From: Sphingobium psychrophilum | GTDB lineage: Bacteria > Pseudomonadota > Alphaproteobacteria > Sphingomonadales > Sphingomonadaceae | DNA: 64,000 nt | Direction of reading: 5' to 3' | Assembly: GCF_012927105.1 (NCBI RefSeq) | Contig: NZ_JABBFV010000002.1 | Span: 248,001 to 312,000, forward strand | Part shown: positions 43,226 through 52,509 of the stretch, piece by piece | Layout of the letters: the number at the start of each line of letters is the position of its first letter | Numbering within the stretch: the stretch's first letter is position 1 | The notes under the pieces: model-generated | What the model saw: only the letters and a program-made list of their open reading frames with translations | Database searches by the model: none | What the model was told of the DNA's origin: nothing | Translations under genes and position numbers: made by a program

Positions 43226-45931
43226 TCAGAAGCGGTAGTTGAAGCCCGCCATGAAGCGGCGGCCATAGCTTTGATAGTTGCGGACCTGGATCGACGCGCC
43301 GGTATCGACCGATACGAAGGGTTCGTCGGTCAGATTCTGGCCCTGCACGAAGATCGCCAGCCCTTCCAGCGCGCTGCCCTTCTGAAAATCATAGCCGACC
43401 TGTCCATCGACGATGGTTTCGCTCAAAGCCCGGCGCAACTCGCGCTCGCCGCCGAAGCCCACGAACTGGCCGACGAAGGCGGAACGGTAGCGGGCCGAAG
43501 CGCGGGCGTTGAAGCCCCATTTCTCGAAGAACAGCGTGCCATTGGCGACCCAGCGCGAATAATCGGGCAGGTCTTCGGATGCCGCGCCGACGCCCGGCTT
43601 GATGCTGGTCTTGGTATAGCCCACGCCGCCGGTCAGGCCAAAGCCCTCCAGCGCGGGTGTCACGATGTCGAACGGCACGGTGCCGGCGACCTCGAAGCCG
43701 TAGAGCTTGCCACCCTTGCCGTTGACCGGGCGGGTCAGCGTGCCGTCGGGATCGGTGACGCCCGGCGGCAGGACGATCGGCAGGCCGGTGTAATCGAACG
43801 CCGCTGTCTCCCGATAGACATAGCTTTGCAGCTTCTTGGCGAACAGTTGCAGGCTCACATAGCCCTTGGTCCCGAAATACTTCTCGAAATTCAGGTCCGC
43901 CGCCCAGGCGCGATAGGGGCGCAGGGTGGGGTTGCCGCCGGTGCCGGTGATGACCCCGCTGGCCGTGTTATAGCCATAGTCCAGGCTGACCTTCATATCC
44001 TCGAACCGGGGGCGCTGGATTTCGCGCGCGGCCGCCAGACGGACGATGAAATCGCTGGGGAAGCGCAGGGACATGTTCATGCTGGGCAGCACGTCCCAAT
44101 AATTGTCGCCCCGTGTGGTCGGCACCAGGTCGGCCGCCGCCAGGTTTACGAAACCGCGCGACTTCTGTTCGGTATTCTGCGCGAGTACGCCGATATTGCC
44201 GGTCAGTTCCGCCGATCCAACGTCCGATTTGATATTGGCCATCAGATAGGCGGACATCACCCGCTCGGTCACCGAATAGGCCTTGGCCGGCACGTCCTTA
44301 CTGGGATTCAGCGTCTTGATATACACGCCGTCGGCCAGCAGCTTGAACGGGTCGTAGGACAGGATCGGACCGATGCCCAGGAAGCTGAGGTCCGTCGCGG
44401 CCAGACGATATTGCTCCGGCAGCACAAGCGACGTTGCGCCATTGGCCAGGTTCAGCACATATTCTTCGGGCGTCTTGGCCTTGGTGCGGTCGACATAGCC
44501 CAGCCCCGCGGTGATCTTCGACAGGAAGCCTCCCTCGATCTCCTTGCCGAACTCGACCTGATAGCTCTTGATCTCATCATCGATGATGCGGTTGTTATAA
44601 TAGCCTTCCTGATGGCCTAGCGGTGCGCCGCCACCCCAGCCGAGCGGGTCGGTCAACACCATCAGATTGGGATCGCTATAGTCGAGCAGACTGGAGGTGA
44701 AGCGCGTGCCCTTGGCACCGCTCACGAAATCCAGCGTGTCGGTCGCGCCATTGCCGGGCCCGTAACCAGTGCCCGCGTTCGACTCCAGCGACAATTCGTT
44801 GCGGTCGGTGCGCGAATAGCCGAAATCGAAACTGGCCGACCAGCCATCGTCACCGGTATATTTGCCGTTGAACCCGCCGGAGAAGATCTTCGACTTGCGC
44901 TCATAGCCATGGTTGTTGACCACCGCCTCGACGCCGGTGAAGGTGCCCTTGTTGATGAAACCGCTGTCGGTGCCGATGCTGGCGGGGACCAGCGTCGCGC
45001 CGCTCCAGTAGAGCGGAAATTCGACGCCGCGCTTGATCTGCTTTTCCTTGAAGTCGCCGTAAAAGCCGTCGAAGGTCAGGAGCAGCGTATCGGTCGCCTG
45101 CACCTGCACTGCGCCCTGGATGCCCAGGCGCTTCAACTGCGTCGAGACGCCGAACGGCTTAATGCCGCCGATGACCTTGTCGCCATTCGGCCCGTCGGCA
45201 TAGCCCCAGGCCTCGAACTCCTTCGACTGATAGGGTTCGTCATTATAGGCGGCGGAGAGCGACACGCCGATGCGGTCGCCCGCGAACTGGCCGACATAGG
45301 TGCCGGTCAGGCGATAGCCCTTGTCCTTGCTGTCGGCATTGACCTTGCCCAGATCGGTGTAAACGCCGCGCGCGCCGACCGAGAACAGTTCTTTGCCATA
45401 GTCGAGCGGGCGGATGGTGCGGATGTCGACGGTGCCGGCCAGGCCCTGGTTGATGAGGTTGGCCTGGGGCGACTTGAACACATCGACGCGGCTGACGACT
45501 TCGGACGGATATTGGTCGAATTCGACATTACGCTGTTCGCCGGTCGACGTCTGCGGGCGGCCATTGAGCGTGGTGGAGGAGAGGTCGGCGCTGGCGCCGC
45601 GGATCGCGATCGAATTGGCGCGGCCGAACAGGCGCTGCGACGTCAGGCCGGGCAGGCGGGCGATGGATTCGCCGATCGATGCGTCGGGCAGCTTGCCAAT
45701 ATCCTCGGCCGATACCGATTCCACGATCTGCGCGGCGTTCTTTTTCGTGTTGACGGCGCTCTGCAACGCGGCGCGGAAGCCGGTGACGACGATCGTGTCG
45801 CTGGCCGCATCCTGCGACGCGGTGTCGGCCTGCGGCGCGTCCTGCGCGAAGGCGGGGCTGGCGGCCGCCGTCGCCATGATGGCCAGAAGCGATGCGCCGA
45901 ACAAACGGACGCGATGATGATGATGAGCCAC
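43226..45931 (-). CDS. TonB-dependent receptor for malto-oligosaccharides (TonB-Xanth-Caul type)
   Basis: 901 residues if translation starts at the GTG at 45931, which has GGGGGAGAGG at good spacing; an in-frame ATG at 45949 overlaps that site and is less likely. The signal peptide begins with a natural run of four histidines (AHHHHRVRLF) and ends near PAFAQ. TonB box DTIVVTGFRA, plug (AEDIGKLPDASIGESIARLP, RANSIAIRGASADLSSTTLN) and barrel ending in RRFMAGFNYRF. First gene of the maltose operon and divergent from a LacI-type regulator, so malto-oligosaccharides are the likely ligand. Confidence 0.9.
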   Translation of the reverse strand: MAHHHHRVRLFGASLLAIMATAAASPAFAQDAPQADTASQDAASDTIVVTGFRAALQSAVNTKKNAAQIVESVSAEDIGKLPDASIGESIARLPGLTSQRLFGRANSIAIRGASADLSSTTLNGRPQTSTGEQRNVEFDQYPSEVVSRVDVFKSPQANLINQGLAGTVDIRTIRPLDYGKELFSVGARGVYTDLGKVNADSKDKGYRLTGTYVGQFAGDRIGVSLSAAYNDEPYQSKEFEAWGYADGPNGDKVIGGIKPFGVSTQLKRLGIQGAVQVQATDTLLLTFDGFYGDFKEKQIKRGVEFPLYWSGATLVPASIGTDSGFINKGTFTGVEAVVNNHGYERKSKIFSGGFNGKYTGDDGWSASFDFGYSRTDRNELSLESNAGTGYGPGNGATDTLDFVSGAKGTRFTSSLLDYSDPNLMVLTDPLGWGGGAPLGHQEGYYNNRIIDDEIKSYQVEFGKEIEGGFLSKITAGLGYVDRTKAKTPEEYVLNLANGATSLVLPEQYRLAATDLSFLGIGPILSYDPFKLLADGVYIKTLNPSKDVPAKAYSVTERVMSAYLMANIKSDVGSAELTGNIGVLAQNTEQKSRGFVNLAAADLVPTTRGDNYWDVLPSMNMSLRFPSDFIVRLAAAREIQRPRFEDMKVSLDYGYNTASGVITGTGGNPTLRPYRAWAADLNFEKYFGTKGYVSLQLFAKKLQSYVYRETAAFDYTGLPIVLPPGVTDPDGTLTRPVNGKGGKLYGFEVAGTVPFDIVTPALEGFGLTGGVGYTKTSIKPGVGAASEDLPDYSRWVANGTLFFEKWGFNARASARYRSAFVGQFVGFGGERELRRALSETIVDGQVGYDFQKGSALEGLAIFVQGQNLTDEPFVSVDTGASIQVRNYQSYGRRFMAGFNYRF

Positions 45932-46071
45932 TTTGATCCTCTCCCCCATGGACACCGGACACACCCTGTTTGCCGGTGCTGGAAACCCTGGCCGCAAGCA
46001 TGGCTGTGAAGCGCCACGTTCCTGCGGGTGGGCCGGTCATACGCCCCGTTCGCGCCACCCGGCCATAAGGC

Positions 46072-46091
46072 ATACGTATACGCATATATGC
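46072..46091. promoter_or_regulatory. Overlapping palindromes in the TonB receptor / LacI-regulator spacer, candidate operator
   Basis: Three perfect palindromes overlap: ATACGTAT (46072-46079), CGTATACG (46075-46082) and GCATATATGC (46082-46091). They lie in the 278-base spacer between the maltose TonB receptor and its divergent LacI-type gene; the rest of the spacer shows no gene. Dyads with a central CG are usual LacI-family targets. Confidence 0.55.
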
Positions 46092-46209
46092 ACAGGCCCC
46101 GACTGTGGCCGTCATGTCACGATGAGCCTGGCCCGGAAGGACGCAATTGCCTTGTTTTCAGCGTGGCCCTACCATGGCTGTGGCGTATCGACCGCGCCGG
46201 GAGAGGGAT

Positions 46210-47244
46210 ATGGGGCGCCAGCCCACCAGCAAGCCGACCAGCTTCGACATCGCCTATCTGGCAGGCGTGTCGCAGCCCACGGTCAGCCGCGCGCTGCGCG
46301 GATCGCGATCGGTCAGCCTCGCCACGCGCCAGCGGATCGAGGCGATCGCTCAGGAACTTAACTATTCGGTCGACAAAAATGCGTCCTCGCTCCGGTCGCA
46401 ACGATCGAACACCATCGCGCTCCTGTTCTTCGAAGATCCCACCCCCGACGAATCCAACATCAACCCCTTCTTCCTGGCGATGCTGGGATCGATCACGCGG
46501 CAATGCGGCGCGCGCGGGCTGGACCTGCTCATCTCCTTCCAGAAAATGGAGGATGACTGGCACGTCCGTTACCAGGACAGCCACCGCGCCGACGGCCTCA
46601 TTCTGCTCGGCTATGGCGACTATACGCTCTACGCCCGGCGGCTGACCGAACTGGTCGATCATGGCACCCATTTCGTCCGCTGGGGGTCGGCGGGGGAGGA
46701 CACGATCGGGCCGACCGTGGGATCGGACAATGTCGGGGCGGGCCGCCTGGCCGGCGAGCATCTGCTCAGTCTCGGCCGCCGCCGCATCGCCTTTCTGGGC
46801 CAGGCGGACGAACATTATCCCGAATTTGCCGATCGCTTCACTGGCCTGTGTCAGGCGATGGCCACGTCCGGCATCGCCCCCGATCCAGCGTTGCAGGTCG
46901 ATGCGCTGACGGCCGAGGATGCCGGCCATGCCGCCGCCCGGACGCTGATAGCGCGGGCCAAGCCCTTCGACGCGATCTTTGCGGCGAGCGACCTGATCGC
47001 AATCGGCGCGATGCGCGCGCTGGCGGAGGCGGGCCTGTCCGTTCCGGGCGACGTCGCCATTATCGGCTTCGACGATATCCCGGCCGCCAGCCTGACCACG
47101 CCGCCGCTGACCACGATCATGCAGGACATGAAGGGGGCCGGACAATTGCTGGTCGACACGCTGGTCGCGCAAGTGGAGGGTCGGCCTCCGCCGCCCTGCA
47201 CGCTGGGAACCAGGCTGGTCGTGCGGCGGAGCACGGCCGGATAG
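46210..47244 (+). CDS. LacI-family regulator of the maltose locus (MalR-like)
   Basis: 344 residues from the ATG at 46210, with GGAG seven bases upstream; a TTG at 46147 is in frame but lacks a ribosome site. The LacI HTH is FDIAYLAGVSQPTVSRALRG followed by LATRQRIEAIAQELNY. The periplasmic-binding-like effector domain covers the rest (ADGLILLGYG, GRLAGEHLLSLGRRRIAFLG, FDAIFAASDLIAIGAMRALA, VPGDVAIIGFDDIPAASLTT). It most likely represses the divergent maltose operon and is released by maltose or a related sugar. Its stop is seven bases from the converging NCS2 gene. Confidence 0.9.
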   Translation: MGRQPTSKPTSFDIAYLAGVSQPTVSRALRGSRSVSLATRQRIEAIAQELNYSVDKNASSLRSQRSNTIALLFFEDPTPDESNINPFFLAMLGSITRQCGARGLDLLISFQKMEDDWHVRYQDSHRADGLILLGYGDYTLYARRLTELVDHGTHFVRWGSAGEDTIGPTVGSDNVGAGRLAGEHLLSLGRRRIAFLGQADEHYPEFADRFTGLCQAMATSGIAPDPALQVDALTAEDAGHAAARTLIARAKPFDAIFAASDLIAIGAMRALAEAGLSVPGDVAIIGFDDIPAASLTTPPLTTIMQDMKGAGQLLVDTLVAQVEGRPPPPCTLGTRLVVRRSTAG

Positions 47245-47251
47245 GGGCAGG

Positions 47252-48643
47252 TCAGTTCTGCGGCACGGCCGTCCGGCCCGGCACTATCAGGTTGAGTATC
47301 ACCGCCACTACCGCAGCCGGCAGCACGCCGGACGCCAGGATGATGCGCGCGGATGCTGGCAGGTGCGACAGCGCGTCGGGTTCGAGTTCAAGGCCGATGC
47401 CCAGAGACAAGGCGAGGCCGAAAATCAGCATGTTGCGCTGGGTCCATGCGACCGCCGACAGCATGGACAGGGCGGCCGACGCGACCATGCCGAACATCAA
47501 TATCACCCCGCCACCCAGCACCTCGATCGGTATGGTGGTGATCGCCGCGCCGATCTTCGGCACCAATCCGCACAGCACCAGGAACAGAGCGCCGACCGTC
47601 ACGACATGGCGGCTGACGATGCCAGTGATGGCGATCAATCCCACATTCTGGCTGAAACTGGTATTGGGCATGGCCCCGAACAGCGCGCCGATCGCCGTTC
47701 CCACGCCATCGGCGGCCGTCGCGCCGATCAATTCGCTGTCGCGTGCCGGGCGACCGACATTGGCTTCGCAGATGGCGGACACGTCGGCGATCGATTCGAT
47801 CGCGGAGATGAAGCCCATCAGGCAGAAGCCTACTATAGCGGACGCCGACAGAGCGAAACCGAAATGGAACGGATCGGGCAGCATGACGACAGGGGCGGTG
47901 CCGATCGGGGCCAGCGACACGCGGCCCATAGCGGCGGCGAGAGCATAGCCAGCCAGCAGTCCCAGCAGGACAGACGCGGTGGACCACAGGCCTCGCGCAA
48001 AAAAGCTGAGCCCCAGCGTCGTGACGATGACCACGCCCGCCAGCAGCCAGCCTGCGCCCGCGCCATAGGCTGGCGTACCCTGCGCCATGACCCCGCCGGC
48101 GGCATATTGGATGCCGACCCGCATCAGCGACAGGGCGATCATCAGCACGACCAGGCCCGTGACCAGCGGCGGCAGGGCGAAGCGGATGCGGCCCACGAAC
48201 ATGCTCAGCACCGCATGAAACAGCCCGCCGCACAGCGCCGCGGCGGTCAGTGCCGCCATGGCGTCCACCCCGCGCCCGGCGCAGATCGGGATGATGACCG
48301 GGAGAAAGGCAAAGCTGGTGCCCTGCACCAGGGGCAGGCGCGCACCCACCGGTCCCACGCCCACCGTCTGAAGCAGGGTGGTCAGGCCGGCGAACAACAT
48401 CGCCATCTGGATCATGTAAATCAGCGCGCCGGGGTCCGCCGATCCATAGCCGAACCCGGCGGCACCCGCGATGATGATGGCGGGCGTGATGTTGCTGACG
48501 AACATGGCCAGCACATGCTGGATGCCCAGCGGGATGGCGATGGCCAGGCCGGGGAAGTGATCGGGGTCGCGCGCCTGCGCCGCCGTCATTCCCGTTGGCT
48601 GCTCAGGCGCAGCCTGCGGTATGGCGAGCGGCGCTGCGGTCAT
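47252..48643 (-). CDS. NCS2-family nucleobase permease (xanthine/uric acid type)
   Basis: 463 residues from the ATG at 48643 (ATGA overlap with the NUP gene). About 14 hydrophobic segments. The NCS2 signature is QNVGLIAITGIVSR (Q-N-x-G-x4-T-G), and the TM8 motif is GFISAIESIADVSAICEANV with the substrate-binding Glu. LVQGTSFAFLPVIIPI is also family-typical. It is a proton symporter for purine bases such as xanthine or urate. It is the last gene of the envelope purine operon and would import the bases that the secreted enzymes release. Confidence 0.88.
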   Translation of the reverse strand: MTAAPLAIPQAAPEQPTGMTAAQARDPDHFPGLAIAIPLGIQHVLAMFVSNITPAIIIAGAAGFGYGSADPGALIYMIQMAMLFAGLTTLLQTVGVGPVGARLPLVQGTSFAFLPVIIPICAGRGVDAMAALTAAALCGGLFHAVLSMFVGRIRFALPPLVTGLVVLMIALSLMRVGIQYAAGGVMAQGTPAYGAGAGWLLAGVVIVTTLGLSFFARGLWSTASVLLGLLAGYALAAAMGRVSLAPIGTAPVVMLPDPFHFGFALSASAIVGFCLMGFISAIESIADVSAICEANVGRPARDSELIGATAADGVGTAIGALFGAMPNTSFSQNVGLIAITGIVSRHVVTVGALFLVLCGLVPKIGAAITTIPIEVLGGGVILMFGMVASAALSMLSAVAWTQRNMLIFGLALSLGIGLELEPDALSHLPASARIILASGVLPAAVVAVILNLIVPGRTAVPQN

Positions 48644-49749
48644 TGCGGCGGTGCCTGCTCGTAGCGGTCCCAATGATCCAGCAATTCGTCCACGACTTTC
48701 GATCCGACCAGATACAGGCTTTCGAGCGATGCCCGCATGCCGGAATAGCCTTCATTTTCACGCAGTAGATTGTCGGCGGCGGTCACGCCGGGCGGCGGCA
48801 TGGAATAGTTGCTGCCCGATCGCAACAGCATGACCCGCTGCTTGTCCGCCCGTCCGACCTTGTCCAGATAGGTCAGCGCCTGGAACGTACCTGTTTCTTC
48901 CATGGCGGAGGTGACAAACTCGCCCTTGCCGTGGGTGGCGCGCTTGACCCAGTCATTGGCCCAGTCGTTCATCAGCTTGCCGTGCCAGAAGGTCATGGCC
49001 GACAGTTGGTCGCCGATCAGGACGAAGGGCGGGCGCTGGGCATTGGGATAGCCCTTATAGGCTGCGCGCGCCGCCGCCACGCCCGGATCGTCGGGTAGGG
49101 GCGTGTCTTTGGTCAGGGCATAGGCCCAGTCGACCAGCTTGGGGTTCATGGCGAAGGTTCGGCCATCGGTATCAGGTGGATTGGGATCGTCCGGTCCCTT
49201 GCGGTCGAGCGCGAAGAAGCCCGATGCCCAGCCTTTGGGTATTTCGCGTGCGTCAATTTCATGGACCAGATCGCCGTCGACGCTGTAGCGCGCCCAGGCG
49301 GCCGATCCGATCGATGCATCCTGCGGATCGATGCCGGCGATGCCGGCGACCAGCCAATAGGCTTTGGACAGGTCGAAGCGCGGGTCAAGGCCCAACGCCA
49401 TGGTCGCGGTGGCGGACCGCGCGGTACCGACGCCGGTCACCATCGCCAATATCTGGGTGTCTGGGTTGTAATAGAGGTCGTGCCAGGATTGGGGGAAGGG
49501 GATGCGGACATTTAGCTGCCGCCTTTCCTTCCACAACTGGAACTCGCCGGGCGCATCGCCCTCATCCGCGCCGATTTCGAACATGGTGACGATGACCATG
49601 CGGACGGGCAGGCTCGTGGTGCACGGCTTGCCGGGGACGCAGGCAAGAACGGCATCGACCGCTGGTGACGCGGCCCCGGCCGTCCCGACCCCAAACAGGG
49701 CAAGGCAGGCCCAGGCAGTCCCAATCAGGCGGCGGACAGCAAATGGCAT
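48640..49749 (-). CDS. Secreted NUP-family protein ('purine nucleoside permease'), copy 1
   Basis: 369 residues with a Sec signal ending near GTAGAA and no other membrane segment, so it is a soluble periplasmic protein. It matches the NUP family: VIVTMFEIGADEGDAPGEFQ, TGVGTARSATATMALGLDPR, AYWLVAGIAGIDPQDASIGS, FVTSAMEETGTFQALTYLDK and LRSGSNYSMPPPG. The glycine-rich VTGVGTARSA and VAGIAGIDP stretches and the MEE motif resemble purine nucleoside phosphorylases (MTP/PNP fold). I infer a periplasmic nucleoside-cleaving or -binding role rather than transport. It overlaps the NCS2 gene by ATGA and follows a TonB receptor gene. Confidence 0.8.
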   Translation of the reverse strand: MPFAVRRLIGTAWACLALFGVGTAGAASPAVDAVLACVPGKPCTTSLPVRMVIVTMFEIGADEGDAPGEFQLWKERRQLNVRIPFPQSWHDLYYNPDTQILAMVTGVGTARSATATMALGLDPRFDLSKAYWLVAGIAGIDPQDASIGSAAWARYSVDGDLVHEIDAREIPKGWASGFFALDRKGPDDPNPPDTDGRTFAMNPKLVDWAYALTKDTPLPDDPGVAAARAAYKGYPNAQRPPFVLIGDQLSAMTFWHGKLMNDWANDWVKRATHGKGEFVTSAMEETGTFQALTYLDKVGRADKQRVMLLRSGSNYSMPPPGVTAADNLLRENEGYSGMRASLESLYLVGSKVVDELLDHWDRYEQAPPQ

Positions 49750-49812
49750 CGGCGCAGGGCCTTCCGGTAAAAGGGACGGGGAGCACAGAGATGCTGCGCT
49801 CCCCGAAACAGA

Positions 49813-52323
49813 TCAGAATTTATAGACGGCGGACGCCTGGAAGCTGCGCGGCCGTTCCGGCAGGACGATAGTGCTGCCGAACAATTCGGTGAAGTTGGCG
49901 CGGAAATATTTCTCGTTGGTCGCGTTCTTCACCACCAGGCGCAACAGCATCGGTCCGGTTTCGAACGATACACCCAGGTCTACGGTGGTATAGGCCGGCA
50001 GCTTCACCGCCTGGCTTTGGCCCGAATAGACCGACTCGACATGCACCAGGCTGCCCGACAGAGCGAGGCCGAAGTCGAACGCATAGGTTGCGGTGGCCGA
50101 ATACATATTTTCAGGAATACCCGCACGCTTGGAATCGTTCCTGCTGTTGATCGGCACCAGCCCGATCGGCTGGCCGCCCAGATAGAGGGTCGGATCGGAC
50201 ACGTTCACCAGATCCTCGATGCCAAAGAAGCTGAACAGGCTGCCGTCCTGCAACGCGGTCAGATTATAGACATTGGTGTGGGTGTAAGCGCCGGTAATGA
50301 GCAGGTGCCGATCGACCGACCAGCGGAATTCCGCCTCCAGCCCCTTGGTCTCGACCGACTGGTTCACCGTGATCGACTGGATGTTAAAGTCGGTGCGCTT
50401 CTGCTTGTAGACCGACACGGCCGCATAGAGCTTGTTGTCGAGCCAACTGCCCTTGATCCCACCTTCATAAAGTTTGGAGGCGGACAGGAAGGTGCCACCC
50501 GCGACATCGGCCGGATAGATTTCCGCCCCTTGACCCGCGATCACCGTCGATTGCTTCGCGATGGTGCCATAGGGGATCAGGCCGAAGGGCAGCTTGTAGG
50601 ATGCGCTGCCCGACCAGGACCAGGCGCCCTTGCTGCCGCTGGCATTGTTCGCCGCCAGGCCGGCCGCGGGGGCTTCCATCTTCGAGGTGATGTTGGTCGC
50701 CTTGACGTCCAGATGGTCGTAGCGCGCGCCCAGCGTCACATCCAAGCCGAAGGCGAAGTCGAGATCGACCAGCCCCGCGAGCGCCAGGTCGCTATAATGG
50801 CCGACGACATAATTGGTGTAGTCGCAATCGCACTCGGTCGACAGCAACCGGTCCGACAACGCATCATAGCCCACCGTCAGGTCGACGCGGTGGAAATATT
50901 CATAGTTGAAGTCGTCGCCATGCGCGAACTTGGTGTAGCGGACCGACGGCGACAGCTGGAACGAGAATTTGCCCGCGCTGCTTTCCAGCGTCTTGGATGC
51001 GACGATCTTGTCCTCGATCACCCAGCTGTCATGGAATTGTGCGAAGCCATAGGCGTTCTCGTTCATATTTTCATAGCTGTCGTAGAACCACTGGTTCTTC
51101 AGCTCGAAACCGCTGTCCGCGGTGTAGATAGCGTCGAAGTAGAAGGTCGAACCCCGGTTGACCAGCTTATCATCCTTTCCGGTCAACACATCGCGGCGGC
51201 TGAGTTTGGTCGTGCCCGTATTGGTCAGCGCTAGGCTGGGATAGGTCGACGTGAAGCAGGCGTCGGTAAAGCCGCTGGCAAAGGGGCTGAACGTGCTGTT
51301 GGGGCAGGAGAAGTTGCCGAAGATAGAGAAGCCGCCCGGCACCGAAGCCTTGATTTCCTGCTGCGAAATCTGCCCGTCGCCACTGGTGTCGAGCGGCTGG
51401 GCCTGGCCGGTGATGTACGTGCCGTCATCGACCAGCGCCTGGGTCAGGCGGTTCCAGCCGCCATTTTGCTGGCCTTTGTAATTTTGATACTGGCCGCCAA
51501 ATTCGATGCGGACATGGTCGGACAGGTCGGTGTCGAAGGAGCCTTGCAGGATGGTCTGCTTGGTCGACATGTTGCGATAATAGCTGCCGTCATCCTCATA
51601 TTGGCCGAACAGGCTGTAACCAAATTCCTGCTCGCCGATCTTCAGTGGGCCGGAGACATTGCCCTTGACGACATTCATGTCCCAGCTGCCGCGGGTATAG
51701 CTGATTTCGCCACTCGCCTTGTCGCGCAACTTGCCGTCGGCAACGCGCGCCGATTTCGGCACGAAATTCATGTAGCCGCCGGTCTTGGAGGGCCCGAAAA
51801 TGGGCGACGCCGGGCCGCGGACGATATCGATGCGGTCCGATGCGCCGATGGGCGTGGGATAGTTGCCCGGATTGTCCAGGCGACGCATGCCGCGGAAATA
51901 GACTTCGCCGGGCGTGCCGCGAATGTCGAGCGCGCCGCCGACGCCGAAGAAGCTGTTGGTGAAGGTGCCGGGCGCCTGCGCGACCAGGTCATAAATGTCG
52001 GTGATGCCGAACCGCTCCATCTGCTCGCTGCTGATGGTCGATGCGGAGCGCGGGGTTTCAAGGATCGTCTTGTCGAAGCCGAAAATCGAACCGACATTCT
52101 TGATCGGCAGCGCGTCGAGTGCGCCGGTGACGACGATTTCGGCGGTCGGCTCTGGCGCATCCTCTGGCGCGGGCGTCTGCGCCCAGGCGGCGGAACTCAG
52201 CCCAGGACTTAGGGCGGTGCAGGACAGCAACGCCAGCGTGGCGATGGCGGTCGATCCCGGTCGCGAACGATGTTGCCGCGCAGCATGATTGTTAGAACGA
52301 TGAAAAGGCAGATAATGCGCCAT
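49813..52323 (-). CDS. TonB-dependent receptor, probably for purine nucleosides
   Basis: 836 residues, start preceded by AAAGGGGG. A long signal peptide ends near AAWAQ. TonB box EIVVTGALDALP; plug with RSASTISSEQMERFGITDIY, VYFRGMRRLDNPGN and DRIDIVRGPASPIFGPSKTG; barrel ending in RSFQASAVYKF. The plug resembles the siderophore-receptor branch, but the flanking genes are NUP, NCS2 and a secreted adenosine-deaminase-like protein, with no iron gene in sight. A nucleoside or nucleotide ligand is therefore the better guess. It starts its own transcription unit after a 186-base spacer. Confidence 0.85.
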   Translation of the reverse strand: MAHYLPFHRSNNHAARQHRSRPGSTAIATLALLSCTALSPGLSSAAWAQTPAPEDAPEPTAEIVVTGALDALPIKNVGSIFGFDKTILETPRSASTISSEQMERFGITDIYDLVAQAPGTFTNSFFGVGGALDIRGTPGEVYFRGMRRLDNPGNYPTPIGASDRIDIVRGPASPIFGPSKTGGYMNFVPKSARVADGKLRDKASGEISYTRGSWDMNVVKGNVSGPLKIGEQEFGYSLFGQYEDDGSYYRNMSTKQTILQGSFDTDLSDHVRIEFGGQYQNYKGQQNGGWNRLTQALVDDGTYITGQAQPLDTSGDGQISQQEIKASVPGGFSIFGNFSCPNSTFSPFASGFTDACFTSTYPSLALTNTGTTKLSRRDVLTGKDDKLVNRGSTFYFDAIYTADSGFELKNQWFYDSYENMNENAYGFAQFHDSWVIEDKIVASKTLESSAGKFSFQLSPSVRYTKFAHGDDFNYEYFHRVDLTVGYDALSDRLLSTECDCDYTNYVVGHYSDLALAGLVDLDFAFGLDVTLGARYDHLDVKATNITSKMEAPAAGLAANNASGSKGAWSWSGSASYKLPFGLIPYGTIAKQSTVIAGQGAEIYPADVAGGTFLSASKLYEGGIKGSWLDNKLYAAVSVYKQKRTDFNIQSITVNQSVETKGLEAEFRWSVDRHLLITGAYTHTNVYNLTALQDGSLFSFFGIEDLVNVSDPTLYLGGQPIGLVPINSRNDSKRAGIPENMYSATATYAFDFGLALSGSLVHVESVYSGQSQAVKLPAYTTVDLGVSFETGPMLLRLVVKNATNEKYFRANFTELFGSTIVLPERPRSFQASAVYKF

Positions 52324-52509
52324 GTTGAGCCCCCTTTATAATGGCGACGAAGCGTAAATCCCCACGGCTTCGCCAGCCGGTTGTCCCTGCTGTCTGCCTC
52401 TCCTATGAAAATTTTTGATGCTGCAATGCGTCATGCTAATAGTCTTGACGCGGCGCAGCAAAGAAAATGTCTTGTTTTTATCGTTATTATTTCAGTCTTC
52501 GTCGAGTTT
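52324..52509 (-). promoter_or_regulatory. AT-rich spacer between secreted deaminase and TonB receptor
   Basis: This 186-base gap within a run of minus-strand genes is AT-rich from about 52400 to 52509 and likely carries the receptor promoter and a long leader. A short hairpin, CGGCT and AGCCG around GGCGA (minus strand), lies near 52366-52380. I see no gene and no recognised riboswitch in it. Confidence 0.4.

Noticed and set aside
42929..44620. 563-codon plus-strand open frame opposite the maltose TonB receptor and secreted GH13
   Set aside because: Spans two real genes on the other strand and shows no recognisable protein features.
47363..48664. 433-codon plus-strand open frame opposite the NCS2 permease
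   Set aside because: Composition is that of an antisense shadow (rich in Arg, Gln, His, Asp), with no ribosome site or motif; the opposite strand encodes a clear NCS2 transporter.
49813..52323. Siderophore uptake role for the third TonB receptor
   Set aside because: The plug resembles siderophore receptors, but no iron-related gene or Fur-like site was seen nearby and all neighbours are purine genes; kept only as an alternative.
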